Source: Phoronis australis (lineage: Eukaryota; Phoronida; Phoronidae). From it: 60,000 nucleotides of DNA. A program made the translations under genes and the position numbers. Location: assembly GCA_002633005.1 (NCBI GenBank), contig NMRA01000137.1, forward strand, positions 188,001 through 248,000, given 5' to 3'. Each line of letters starts with the position of its first letter. The first letter of the stretch is position 1. Shown one piece after another: positions 13,401 through 21,525 of the stretch. The notes under the pieces are model-generated. The model made no database searches. It was not told where the DNA came from and was given only the letters and a program-made list of their open reading frames with translations.

Positions 13401-16400
13401 CCATATTTCTATTTTTCAGATTCTTACCACGTTGTTGAAAATGTTTAAAATTTTACCAAGTTTTGTTAGTTTGCTAATAGCTAGAAACCATGCTAGAGGA
13501 AAGGTAAATTTTCTTGTCGAAAAGTTATTTTTTGAGAAACTAGACAAAATGAATACAGTGACTTAGTGGTTTACAATGTAGGTGGGAGTAATGTTATTAC
13601 ATAACAAGTACTCCTGTCCTTTGTATGATCACCAACATGTGTTGCATTCTATAGACCTAAGACATTAGCCATGAACTTGCATTTATTTGAATGAGAAATT
13701 CTTGCTTTCATCAATCATCAAAGATTATAAGAAAAAATCACGGTTAGCAAAGATTGATCTGAAATTTTTGCTCTGCACTTTTGTCACATTTTGGGGACAG
13801 GAAGGTATTTTGTCGATTTTTCTTGAAAACCAATCTTTGCCAAATTGGTAGATAAGCCTGTTAGCTAAGACAGAAGAAGACCACCAGGTGGCGTTGAACG
13901 AGAAGGAAAATGAGGCTGCAAAGAGAGCTGAGAGTCACCAACAGGAAGTGAAGAACTATGAAAGCCAGCTTGTCAAGTTACAGCACCAGTTTAAAGTGAG
14001 TGGGAACTGTGACTGTGTACTGTTAGTAGTTATTGGTAATGGACATATAGGATACCATGGCGATGTTTACGTGGGTTGCCATGGAGTAAATGCTTCAAGA
14101 CACAAAAGCGTTAATTCAAAGCAAGACTTGCCCTTTTAGACTTAGTAATATTATATGTTAATTGGTAGTAAGAATGTGGGTCAACTTAAAGATGTTCCTT
14201 TGTTAAGTCTTGTAGCAGTGAGGTCAAGGTGAAATGAATACCTTCATACTGGAATAATACCTGTTATCCATTAGTACATCTGACAGCAAGGCCAATATTT
14301 TTCTGTTGTAAAGAAGATTCGAAGTCAGTGGTGTTTTTGCAATAAAATTATGTACATTGCGAACAATGAAAAGTAGAATAAATGACATAGTATACCGACT
14401 CTTCCTACCCATTTGAGGGGAGTGAGGTTAGGGTGGGTGAAATTTAAGCATACTGTAAGGATGACCTTATTGTCTCGCTGTTGTGCACATTTTGTAAATT
14501 CTAAAGTGTTTAAAGATGACACTCTTTGTGTGACTATGAAGTTGTAGCAAAAGTTTTTGACTACACATGATGTAACAACAAATGACTATCACAAACATTT
14601 TAAGTCTGGTCTGCACTCCACCCATTGGTGACATCAGGTGACCTAATGAAGTCATGTGATGTGGCCAACAGGTGGCGTGCAGACCAGACTTGTGATCTAT
14701 ATTTGCAAGCCTGTTCAAGATTTACGTATGACTATGTTACGAATTTGCTTAGTTGTGCCATGAATGCTAACTTTGATTTCGAAAATTCAGGAGGAAAATG
14801 ACAAAGTGAACAAGATAACTGTTGATTTGAGGGAAACTACCAGCAAGTTATCGGAATTGGAGAAGACGTACCAGGAAGCGGATGGCCAGCTTCAGAAACT
14901 TTTGGAGTCGGAATCGTCGCTGAACACTTCCCTCAATGAATCTATGCAGGAAAAGTCAGCTCTAAGCCAAACAGTGCAGGAACTGACAAACAGGGTGGTC
15001 GCACTGACATCGAGTGAGAGCAAGCTATCTCAAGAAAGGGTTAGAATTTTTAAAACTTTTTACTTTTAATTTTTTAGAATTGATCATCGATAAAATAACA
15101 CTTGCTTCGTACTCAAATATCCTACATATAGACGCGTTTGCCTACATTCTGCAATTAGGCATAGCTTCCCAATTAGCCGCATACAGTCAATTCCGGGGTA
15201 AACAGTAAAGGAAATTCGAGGATTTTGGACTTTAACATTGGAAATGTAGGATTAAGGTTAAACACTATGAATAATGCACTATCAACATTGTATATATTTG
15301 TCCAACATTAGGATTGAATGAATAACTGCTTACTGGCTGACCTAACAGTATTGTTTTTATCATCTTGTATCACATTCTTGTTGTCTGGGAATCACTACCT
15401 ACCACCACTAGTCCAAAAAGACCTTATCAAGTGGCAGTAAGCATACAAATGTACAACTATTATATGGACTTTCACCTCAAAATGTAGTTTCTGGCCGATA
15501 CAGCTCATACTTGATAGGCTTTACGAGGTGTTTGTAAGATTTGTTTTTTTGTTCTTTGTATCCATCATGAAGCTGTTGTCGCACTGAATCATTATAGATT
15601 TTGATTCTGTTAATTAAACCTGAAAGGGTCGTCAAGTCTTCCTGCAGTCAAAAGCGTAAAATCTGTGGCGATCAAATGATGCATGCACCTAAAAGTCCTA
15701 AGCACAATTCAAGATTAATGGAAGCGATTCATCTTTGAGCCTTAACCAGGGCGTGGAATTTTCCTCTTATAAGAGGATTTACTCGTTTTGGTTTTGATTT
15801 CCTCTTATTTGATATCCAGTTTCCTTTTTTCCGTCTAGTTTTTATAATTATTTTGACTTTATTCATGCAAAAGCATTTATTTCAGTTAAATTTCATAACA
15901 CAAAAATATTTCTATCGTACAAACTTAATACATATTTGTTGAAGCATACCTCACTTGGAAAACTTTTCCTCTGGTTTTGTCATGAATCATTCCAAGCCCT
16001 GCTAAACCTAAAATCGACTCCCGCTCCATTGGTGTCACATGGTACAGTTATCAAGTGTGTTACTTTCAGTCGGAGCTGACGACAGAAGTGGCCAGCCTGA
16101 AGACGGCCAACACTGAACTTACAGATGTCAGCACTTCACTAGAAGCGGAACTAACAACTGTAAAGGCAGAGGCGGAAACTGAAAGGCAAAAGCATATCCA
16201 GGTCAGATGTTGTTTGCTGGTTCAATAATTTTCAATAAAAAGGGAAGGGTTTTGCTCACTAAAAAAACAACAAAATTTAGGAGCGTATGTTTCTAGCTAA
16301 TTCTCTAAAAATGATATTTTTGTGGTATAAGAGTTTTAACCAATGAAACTTATCTGAAGCTCGATTGAACGGAATTCCAATGAGTCTTTCAAAATTATAG

Positions 16401-19400
16401 TTGTATTACAAATAACTATAAGTTGTTGGCGCGTGTGAAATTCTAGATTTATTGTATCGTCCCACGAAGTTTTTTCCATTTGAGCATCATATTGTTTTCG
16501 TTGTCAGGAGATGACTACATTACAAGATGCCAAACAGCTGCTAATTACTCAGAAGTTGGAACTTCAGTCTGAGATATCAACACTGAACAAACAGGTTGAT
16601 AAGGTAAGCTTCCTGCTATAAGTTACTGCTTGTACACCCTCCGAATTTTGTACATCAAGTGCGCAGTCACTAGAATGTATTTGGTATTGAGGATACTAGA
16701 TTTTAGACAATAAGAAAGGAACGTAGTTATGAGTCTTGAGATCAGGGCCAGGGTGTAACCTCTGTACTTGGACGTCAGCTAGAAAATTGTCACATATTGC
16801 GCTTTGAGTAAATTTGTGACATTGTGTGCAAATCTTTTAGCGTGATTGGTTAAATTTCGAGTCTTGAGTCGAGCCTGAGTTTGGTGATTTGATCCAGCAC
16901 CTGTACTCTGATATTGCATTATTCTACCAACAGAACTGGTTATGAACATTCAAACCATTAAGACCAAGAAATTCATCTTATCAATTCTTCACATGGATGA
17001 ATAATGGTGTCACTCATCAAGCGTTTTCTAGACACAGTTCATTAATGTTTTATGATTAGCAACAAGCTGTGTATACGTCCTTTAAATTTTTACAGTACTC
17101 TGTGGTTCTGTTTCATAAAAAGTGACTAAGAGACTCAAGTTAGAAAATTTTTCTTACGCTCCTCACAAATATTTCTCAAAAAAAATAAATCTCACTTAAA
17201 CAAAAGTGCAATCTCTGAGAATATACAGTTAGTTACTATCTGATAATATCTACATGCTAGTTTTTGACACCGATGTGCTCATAATCACTTGAGTATACCT
17301 TTGCTCTTCAATTGTGAAGTTGGAGCGAAAAACCAAATTTCTGTCTTAAGTCCTTAACCATTTTCATGAAACAGACCCCTAATGTCTGAAGACTGGAGCC
17401 AACTTTAATAACGACTCTTTCCATCAGTACATCAGCAAGGTGAATTATTACATCAATGCTGATGTCTTGCTAACTGCCACAGGATGTCGTATTGTTTTAT
17501 TTATCTCAGGTGACTGAAGAAAAAGAGGAGAGTGAAGAAGTTTCCCGCGGTGTACAGATGATGTTGAGAGAAGAGAACTCTGTGTTACAGAGCAAACTCG
17601 TAGGTTGCCCTTTTAGCCATGACACTGGCATACATTTTAGATTTCACAAATTAGTGTGTTACGGAGAATGGCTTGTGTCAGTGTGACATTCTGTGACATT
17701 TTGAGAATTCTGTGACAAAATGTGAGCCAAGTAGTTAGCGTTAGTGTTTTGTTCGGCTTAATTTTTTATGTTGGGTCAAGTGGTTGTTCCTTTTACACAA
17801 ATTGTAAAATTATGGAATTCATCGTGATCACTGACAAATATTGTGCCGCACGTATTTGACAAAAGCACAGTTGACTTGACTCGTACATGCAAAAGCTCCA
17901 AAAAATAACAAATGAGACTTCCCTGTGACATTTTGAAAATTTTGAGATGTGACAAATTGTGACTTGCCATGTGATCTTACATTGTGATCGTTTAAAGATC
18001 ACTTCTTTATATCTTTCCACTTCACAAGTCCCAAATCATCTGTACTGAAAACTAAAAGATAATTTGTTTACTGCAAATTTCAGTTACAACAATCTTTTTA
18101 GAAAAATCCTGGAAGGGCTTGTTTTAATGCTGTTTGACTGCTGCATGTAACAATTCAACAGATTTTAGCACCCTTTCGTGTACTGACTAGCTATTCATTT
18201 CCTTTCAGTCTACCGAGACGGAAGCAAAAGTGGCTCTCGAGAAACAGGTGGATGAAAGTAATGCCCGCTATGAGATGCAGCTGACTGCTCTAAATGAGAA
18301 CTTGACCACTCTGAGGAGTGACCTGATGACTGCACAAAGCTCAGTGTCAGAGCTGACCAAAAGCAACGATACACTAGCTGGCGAGAAATTAGGTGGGGCC
18401 ATAGATTTGCAGAGTGTATATTTGGGGGGGTGGGGTATAGATTGGTGGGCAGGGTATAGACTGGAGGGCGGGACATATATTAGTAGGCAGGATATATATT
18501 GGTGGGTGGGGCTTATGAATTGATAGGCGGAGCATGGTGGGCATGGCATAGATTTGTGGGTCGAATAGTAAAGTAGCACTACGAGGATACTGACAAGAAA
18601 CTAATTAAAGAGGGCAAGGTGATTGTGGTTTGATTTCTGGTATTTTGTATTTTCTTTTGTGTAGTTGATTAATTGTTCTTCTGGTTGAAATTATTTTCAG
18701 AGTTGGAAGCCAAACTTTCAGTGAATAATGATGAAAGACGAGTACTGCTAGAAAGGTATGGTTGTACCTGCCTCAACCTCATGCATACACATTCAGCCGA
18801 TGTTTCAATTTTCAGTTTTAGGAAAATTCAATGTTAGTTTAAATTTCATGGGTAGAATGCATGTACATAGCTAGCACCATTACATAGTATAGGGGATAAA
18901 GTAGTTACCTATCGGCGACCTGTTTGCTTTTGCAGACGTTGCTTTCAGGCCCGTCCTGTGCCCTTTGTCGGGGTACTGGTTGGAATCTTTGTATGATATG
19001 GCCACCTATGGGTGGTACTTGGCAGTTGTCAAACACCACCTGGTGGCTGTTACTTGCAAGGAGGCACTGGTAAATAGCTGGTAATTCATATCCATTGTCT
19101 CTGTTCAACTTTGGTTGTTTAATGCTCATGTTAATGCTCATGGTCGAGATCATGTGATACAAGAAATCCTGCCAGTACCCCAATGAAGGGGGGGGGGAAG
19201 CCTGAAAGCTAGGTGCACAAAAATAAACAGGTCGCGTATAGTTAACTAACTTATTCCTATTAAATTTCATAGTTTTGAATTTTAGATAATGTCCTTAATT
19301 GAAGAATTTTTCTAAACCATTACTTTCCTTTCCCCTCAAAACAGAGAACATGGTCTCTTTACAATAAAGTTTTGAGCTGCCCCGTTGGAAAATGTTTGGC

Positions 19401-21525
19401 TTCAAACGTGAGGTCTACCTCTCTTGGCTCTATGTCGATTTGTATTCCGATTGAAACATAGTAATTTCATCTGACATCAAGATTCTGATGCAGAATTTTG
19501 ATCTTGATGGATATACTGCTGCCTTTTGGCCACTTTTCATTCCTGTTGGCTACTGCCATACTGCTGTTCAACTGCCTTTTCTGGGCTGTTTTGGATGGGT
19601 CTCCCATCTCATGCATTTTTGCGACAACTCCCCCTTTTGTGGGTAATGGTTTTGTGTATACATTGTTTACATAAACTCCCAAAGGATTAGAAATAAGAAA
19701 AGTATTGCGTTGCTATAATTTCAGGTGTTTGATGAGTGAAAATGAATGCAAGAAACTGCAAGAGAGGACAGCGGAGCTTCGGCAAAAGTTGGAGAACTCA
19801 CAGTCGGCACTACATGAGTTGGGTAGAGAGAATCAGACATTACAGGTACAAGAATGAGTGACAACTGGGGGCAACCACAACAATTTAATAGAGTAGTAGG
19901 TTGTACAGGGCTTGAAATATTCCTCTTTTAAGAGGATTTCCTCTCTTTTGGTTTCAATTTTCTCGTATTTGATTCACAGTTTCCTCTTTATTGTCTCTTT
20001 TTTATCATTATGTTGACTTCATATTTCTATCACACAAGCCTATTAATTTGTGGAACGATACCTGGAAAATTTTCCTGCTTTTTTTGTCGCTGGTCATTCC
20101 AAGCCCTGGTCGGAGGGAGAGAGACATACGTAGAAAGTTAGGGAGCGGGGAAGTGTCACTTTTCATGGGGCTGGTGTCTGAATGAATGACAGAAGGAATA
20201 GCAGTGGTGAAAAGGCTGTTATGTATACCTACTGAATTCAAAATGTCTGAAACTACTGTAATTAGATTACGGTGTGTCTCATGTTGATATTGCTTTCATG
20301 GCAATTTACTGACCAGTTCTCGTGAAGTCTATTAAGAGTTCTTGTGGTCTTGTCGTAAGTCTTGACCATTTAGTGTTTGGAAACACCAGTTGGATCTTTT
20401 TTGTATGCTGCTTAATTTTTAATTCTTAAAAGTGAATTTTCCCTGTTAAAGCGGTTAAGAAACGAAATTCAAATTAGGACTTTTACTCTGATAAAATCGA
20501 GCTTGTAATATTCGTTACCATGATAGCATTCGATTTCTATCACCAATTCAAGTCACCGCATTGCCGCATTTGCATACATTGCTGCATTTGCATACATCGC
20601 CGCATTTGCATACATTGCTGTATTTGGATACATTGCTGTATTTCCATACATTGCACTATTTGCAATTTTAGGGTTGGCCAATTCAATTAAAGTATGATGC
20701 GTTTTCTTGAGTCGTCGATGGATTTTATATTCTTGTTGGTAACACAGTAGGAGTTCTAGCAACGGAAGGGAGTAAAAGGCATGATTCACATTTTTGTTTA
20801 TAACCAGCTAAACATTTCAAAAACAGCTTCAAGTAGTGCTGGTTTCCATCACATTATGATGTATATTTTCATAATTTATTAAGTGGGAAATCATGTCATT
20901 GATACACAGAAGTATTGAATTCTAGTTGCTCTCTGTTTTCTATCAGATTCAAAACCAAAAGACAGCTACTCGAAAGTGGACCAAGGACGATGATGTCACA
21001 GCTTGCCAAGCTTGCTTAAAGCCATTCTCTGTCACACTAAGGAAGGTGAGATACGGGGGATGGATCATTTTAGTCATACATTTTATGATCTAGTGCTGTT
21101 GAAATCACAAAATGCAAATTTTGACTTTTAAAAAAAGTAAGTTGTAAAAATTCTCCTTGTTAAGAATGTTGCTAAATGAATATTGGCACTATGAAATACC
21201 TGCATCATATTCAACATTGAGAAGATATTTTTCATATATTAAAATTGATAAAGTCTGAAACTAGATAAATTTGTTTTGAAACTTATGTGACTCCATTCAT
21301 TCATTCATCATAATCATCTTGCCTTTTTGGCTTCTTCAACTTGGTGAAGATTTTGAATATTACATAAATTAATTTCTGTGGCTAATTCTTTTCCCACAGC
21401 ATCACTGCCGTAACTGTGGTAATATCTTCTGTAATGATTGTTCCAACAAGAAGGCTCCGCTGGCGGTGTCCAAGACTCCCGTCCGTGTGTGCGACACGTG
21501 CTTCGGTGACCTGGCAAAGAATTAG
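1347..21525 (+). CDS. EEA1: EEA1-like early endosome tether, 3' part of gene (19 exons)
   Basis: The joined exons 1347-1475, 3026-3139, 7378-7506, 8070-8192, 8984-9082, 10037-10177, 10970-11077, 11912-11959, 13211-13327, 13870-13995, 14791-15039, 16070-16201, 16508-16603, 17510-17599, 18209-18392, 18701-18755, 19725-19845, 20947-21045 and 21400-21525 read without a stop into about 762 residues. All but the last ~65 residues are Glu/Lys/Gln/Leu-rich coiled coil. The end is a FYVE finger with a WTKDD motif, the RKHHCR basic motif and eight zinc cysteines. Known role of the family: EEA1 is a Rab5 effector that binds PI3P on early endosomes through FYVE and tethers membranes through its long coiled-coil dimer. 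The N-terminal zinc finger and the first coiled coil are outside the window. The FYVE finger at the extreme C-terminus after a long coil separates EEA1 from most other FYVE proteins. Every exon junction is phase-compatible. Confidence 0.9.
1937..2510. repeat. 27-bp minisatellite, about 21 units, with higher-order repeat
   Basis: The unit is gatatcagagcagaccaagt plus ggtatat. An 8-unit block containing distinctive variants (ttaagagtagaccaagttg, and a shortened gatatagagcag) recurs 215 bp apart (2159 and 2374), so the array grew by multi-unit duplication. It lies in an EEA1 intron. The 136-aa frame through it is a by-product of the 27-bp period. Confidence 0.95.
3026..3139 (+). CDS. EEA1: EEA1 exon (coiled coil)
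   Basis: Thirty-eight codons in phase 0-0, acceptor cattttag, donor AAG|GTATAG. The peptide begins [13 protein letters not shown] and ends KQIELTK, a clear coiled coil. The donor is weaker than most in the gene. Confidence 0.85.
3300..4020. repeat. Degenerate tandem repeat, unit roughly 100-240 bp
   Basis: A block like gatatctagagaaccgattg, then tttcaatgaaacttgacact, gatgtcaatgt, ggcaccattaaattttcggg, recurs with drift starting near 3405, 3647, 3747 and 3894. Spacing varies through internal deletions. Confidence 0.75.
6320..6492. mobile_element. CATGCGCGC-type MITE, partial copy
   Basis: The last ~165 bp match the element at 57838-58027: aaaagtccgagaaaa, ggtggtaccccgtt, agaaattcgagccc, and the end ggctgggcgcgcgcatg. 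The left terminus is not clear. Confidence 0.7.
7378..7506 (+). CDS. EEA1: EEA1 exon (coiled coil) with alternative downstream donor
   Basis: Forty-three codons ([14 protein letters not shown] to ESENKRT), acceptor gtttcag, strong donor ACG|GTGAGT. The frame stays open past this donor as coiled-coil-like sequence ([20 protein letters not shown]). A second phase-0 donor AAG|GTGTTT lies at 7618. A 43-bp tandem duplication (7524-7609) puts the longer version out of frame. Without the duplication the long form would be 66 codons, so the original exon may have ended at 7618 and the upstream donor may now be used. Confidence 0.8.
7524..7609 (+). repeat. 43-bp tandem duplication in an EEA1 exon/intron boundary
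   Basis: Two perfect copies of a 43-bp unit (begins caagctttctgagtgtgtag), 7524-7566 and 7567-7609. They lie between two phase-0 splice donors (7506 and 7618). Being 43 bp, the duplication frameshifts any transcript that uses the downstream donor. Confidence 0.97.
8070..8192 (+). CDS. EEA1: EEA1 exon (coiled coil)
   Basis: Forty-one codons in phase 0-0 ([13 protein letters not shown] to ELKEQYEK), acceptor tctatag, donor AAA|GTAAGG. A small inverted-repeat transposon begins only 27 bp after this donor. Confidence 0.87.
8220..8382. mobile_element. Small inverted-repeat element, family B (5-bp TSD TTATA)
   Basis: The left end CAGGGGCAGATCCAGG and the right end AAATCCGTCACTG form imperfect inverted termini. 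Both sides carry ttata (8215-8219, 8383-8387). The interior matches the copy at 33127-33279 (gaactgccaaatggaatctg). Confidence 0.88.
8984..9082 (+). CDS. EEA1: EEA1 exon (coiled coil)
   Basis: Thirty-three codons in phase 0-0 ([15 protein letters not shown] to KEALESQ), acceptor gttgcag, donor CAG|GTAATT. Confidence 0.87.
10037..10177 (+). CDS. EEA1: EEA1 exon (coiled coil)
   Basis: Forty-seven codons in phase 0-0 ([14 protein letters not shown] to QEFEKEK), acceptor attttcag, donor AAG|GTATTA. Confidence 0.87.
10970..11077 (+). CDS. EEA1: EEA1 exon (coiled coil)
   Basis: Thirty-six codons in phase 0-0 ([14 protein letters not shown] to RQLTVEQ), acceptor tttgtag, donor CAG|GTAGAA. The peptide is rich in Gln and Ser but keeps heptad spacing. 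Confidence 0.84.
11912..11959 (+). CDS. EEA1: EEA1 short exon (coiled coil)
   Basis: Sixteen codons ([16 protein letters not shown]) in phase 0-0, acceptor ttgtacag, donor AAG|GTTTGT. The call rests on frame, splice sites and heptad-like composition; it is the shortest exon in this gene. Confidence 0.75.
12196..12769. mobile_element. Harbinger-like MITE (TSD TTA)
   Basis: Terminal inverted repeats of about 38 bp: GGGCTGTTCCAGCAAAATCT on the left, and the complement of agattttactggaacagccc on the right, continuing through a G-rich/C-rich stretch. It is flanked by TTA on both sides (12193-12195, 12770-12772). A 3-bp TWA duplication and GGG-start ends fit the PIF/Harbinger superfamily. No transposase frame. 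Confidence 0.85.
12823..12907. repeat. 19-bp tandem repeat, 4+ copies
   Basis: The unit ttttgtctggagtggttac is repeated perfectly four times in an EEA1 intron. Confidence 0.95.
13211..13327 (+). CDS. EEA1: EEA1 exon (coiled coil)
   Basis: Thirty-nine codons in phase 0-0 ([14 protein letters not shown] to TEEKLTSQ), acceptor ttgtttag, donor CAG|GTAAAA. Confidence 0.87.
13870..13995 (+). CDS. EEA1: EEA1 exon (coiled coil), start uncertain by a few bases
   Basis: Forty-two codons ([16 protein letters not shown] to KLQHQFK), donor AAA|GTGAGT. The start assumes the phase-0 acceptor gctaag at 13869. The nearby acceptor gttag at 13864 would break the phase with the preceding exon. Confidence 0.8.
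14602..14691. repeat. 90-bp inverted-repeat unit
   Basis: The arms aagtctggtctgcac and gtgcagaccagactt are perfect inverted repeats, extended by ccacc/ggtgg. This is either a minimal MITE or a hairpin; I see no clear target duplication. Confidence 0.75.
14791..15039 (+). CDS. EEA1: EEA1 exon (coiled coil), longest rod exon in window
   Basis: Eighty-three codons in phase 0-0 ([15 protein letters not shown] to ESKLSQER), acceptor aaattcag, donor AGG|GTTAGA. The donor is suboptimal. The frame runs ten codons further before a stop, so read-through would truncate the protein before FYVE. Confidence 0.87.
15747..16001. mobile_element. CAGGGCTTGGAAT-type MITE
   Basis: Begins CAGGGCGTGGAATTTTCCTC and ends attccaagccctg, an inverted pair. 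Related copies lie at 19916-20108 and 661-800. The flanks cttaac and ctaaac may be an imperfect target duplication. Confidence 0.78.
16070..16201 (+). CDS. EEA1: EEA1 exon (coiled coil)
   Basis: Forty-four codons in phase 0-0 ([14 protein letters not shown] to TERQKHIQ), acceptor ctttcag, donor CAG|GTCAGA. Confidence 0.87.
16508..16603 (+). CDS. EEA1: EEA1 exon (coiled coil)
   Basis: Thirty-two codons in phase 0-0 ([14 protein letters not shown] to LNKQVDK), acceptor ttgtcag, donor AAG|GTAAGC. Confidence 0.87.
17510..17599 (+). CDS. EEA1: EEA1 exon (coiled coil)
   Basis: Thirty codons in phase 0-0 ([14 protein letters not shown] to SVLQSKL), acceptor atctcag, donor CTC|GTAGGT. Confidence 0.83.
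18209..18392 (+). CDS. EEA1: EEA1 exon (coiled coil), phase 0-1
   Basis: One hundred eighty-four bases ([14 protein letters not shown] to NDTLAGEKL plus one base), acceptor ctttcag, donor TTAG|GTGGGG. The single trailing G joins AG of the next exon to make Glu. This is the first exon here to break the phase-0 rule. A G-rich degenerate repeat starts just after the donor. Confidence 0.86.
18414..18560. repeat. G-rich degenerate tandem repeat (about 20 bp)
   Basis: Repeats like attggtgggcagggtatag, actggagggcgggacatat and tagtaggcaggatatatat follow the donor at 18392. The G-run spacing would permit G-quadruplex folding. Confidence 0.75.
18701..18755 (+). CDS. EEA1: EEA1 short exon, phase 1-2
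   Basis: Fifty-five bases (E)[17 protein letters not shown](R), acceptor attttcag, donor AAAG|GTATGG. Two leading and two trailing bases fit both neighbours. Confidence 0.85.
18951..19209. mobile_element. Inverted-repeat MITE
   Basis: The termini gctttcaggc and gcctgaaagc are perfect inverted repeats. A second inner pair, cggggtactgg and ccagtacccc, supports a single 259-bp element. No coding content. Confidence 0.75.
19725..19845 (+). CDS. EEA1: EEA1 exon, phase 2-0, end of the rod
   Basis: One hundred twenty-one bases ((R)[14 protein letters not shown] to GRENQTLQ), acceptor atttcag, donor CAG|GTACAA. It supplies the coiled coil just before the Rab5-binding/FYVE region. Confidence 0.87.
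19916..20108. mobile_element. CAGGGCTTGGAAT-type MITE, second copy
   Basis: Begins cagggcttgaaatattcctc and ends cattccaagccctg. Its interior matches 15747-16001 and 661-800. Confidence 0.75.
20561..20656. repeat. 18-bp tandem repeat, about 5 copies
   Basis: The unit ttgccgcatttgcataca drifts gradually across the array. It lies in the last large EEA1 intron. The minus-strand NAAMYA-like peptide is a repeat artefact. Confidence 0.93.
20947..21045 (+). CDS. EEA1: EEA1 exon with first half of FYVE finger
   Basis: Thirty-three codons in phase 0-0, acceptor ctatcag, donor AAG|GTGAGA. It holds the WTKDDD motif, the first zinc pair (CQAC) and the membrane-insertion loop PFSVTLRK. The family's RKHHCR PI3P-binding motif is split across this intron. 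Confidence 0.93.
21400..21525 (+). CDS. EEA1: EEA1 terminal exon, second half of FYVE finger and stop
   Basis: Forty-one codons plus TAG, acceptor tcccacag. It begins HHCRNCG, followed by FCNDC and PVRVCDTC, giving the remaining six zinc cysteines and the RVC core. The protein ends FGDLAKN right after FYVE, as EEA1 proteins do. Confidence 0.94.
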   Translation, partial: HHCRNCGNIFCNDCSNKKAPLAVSKTPVRVCDTCFGDLAKN

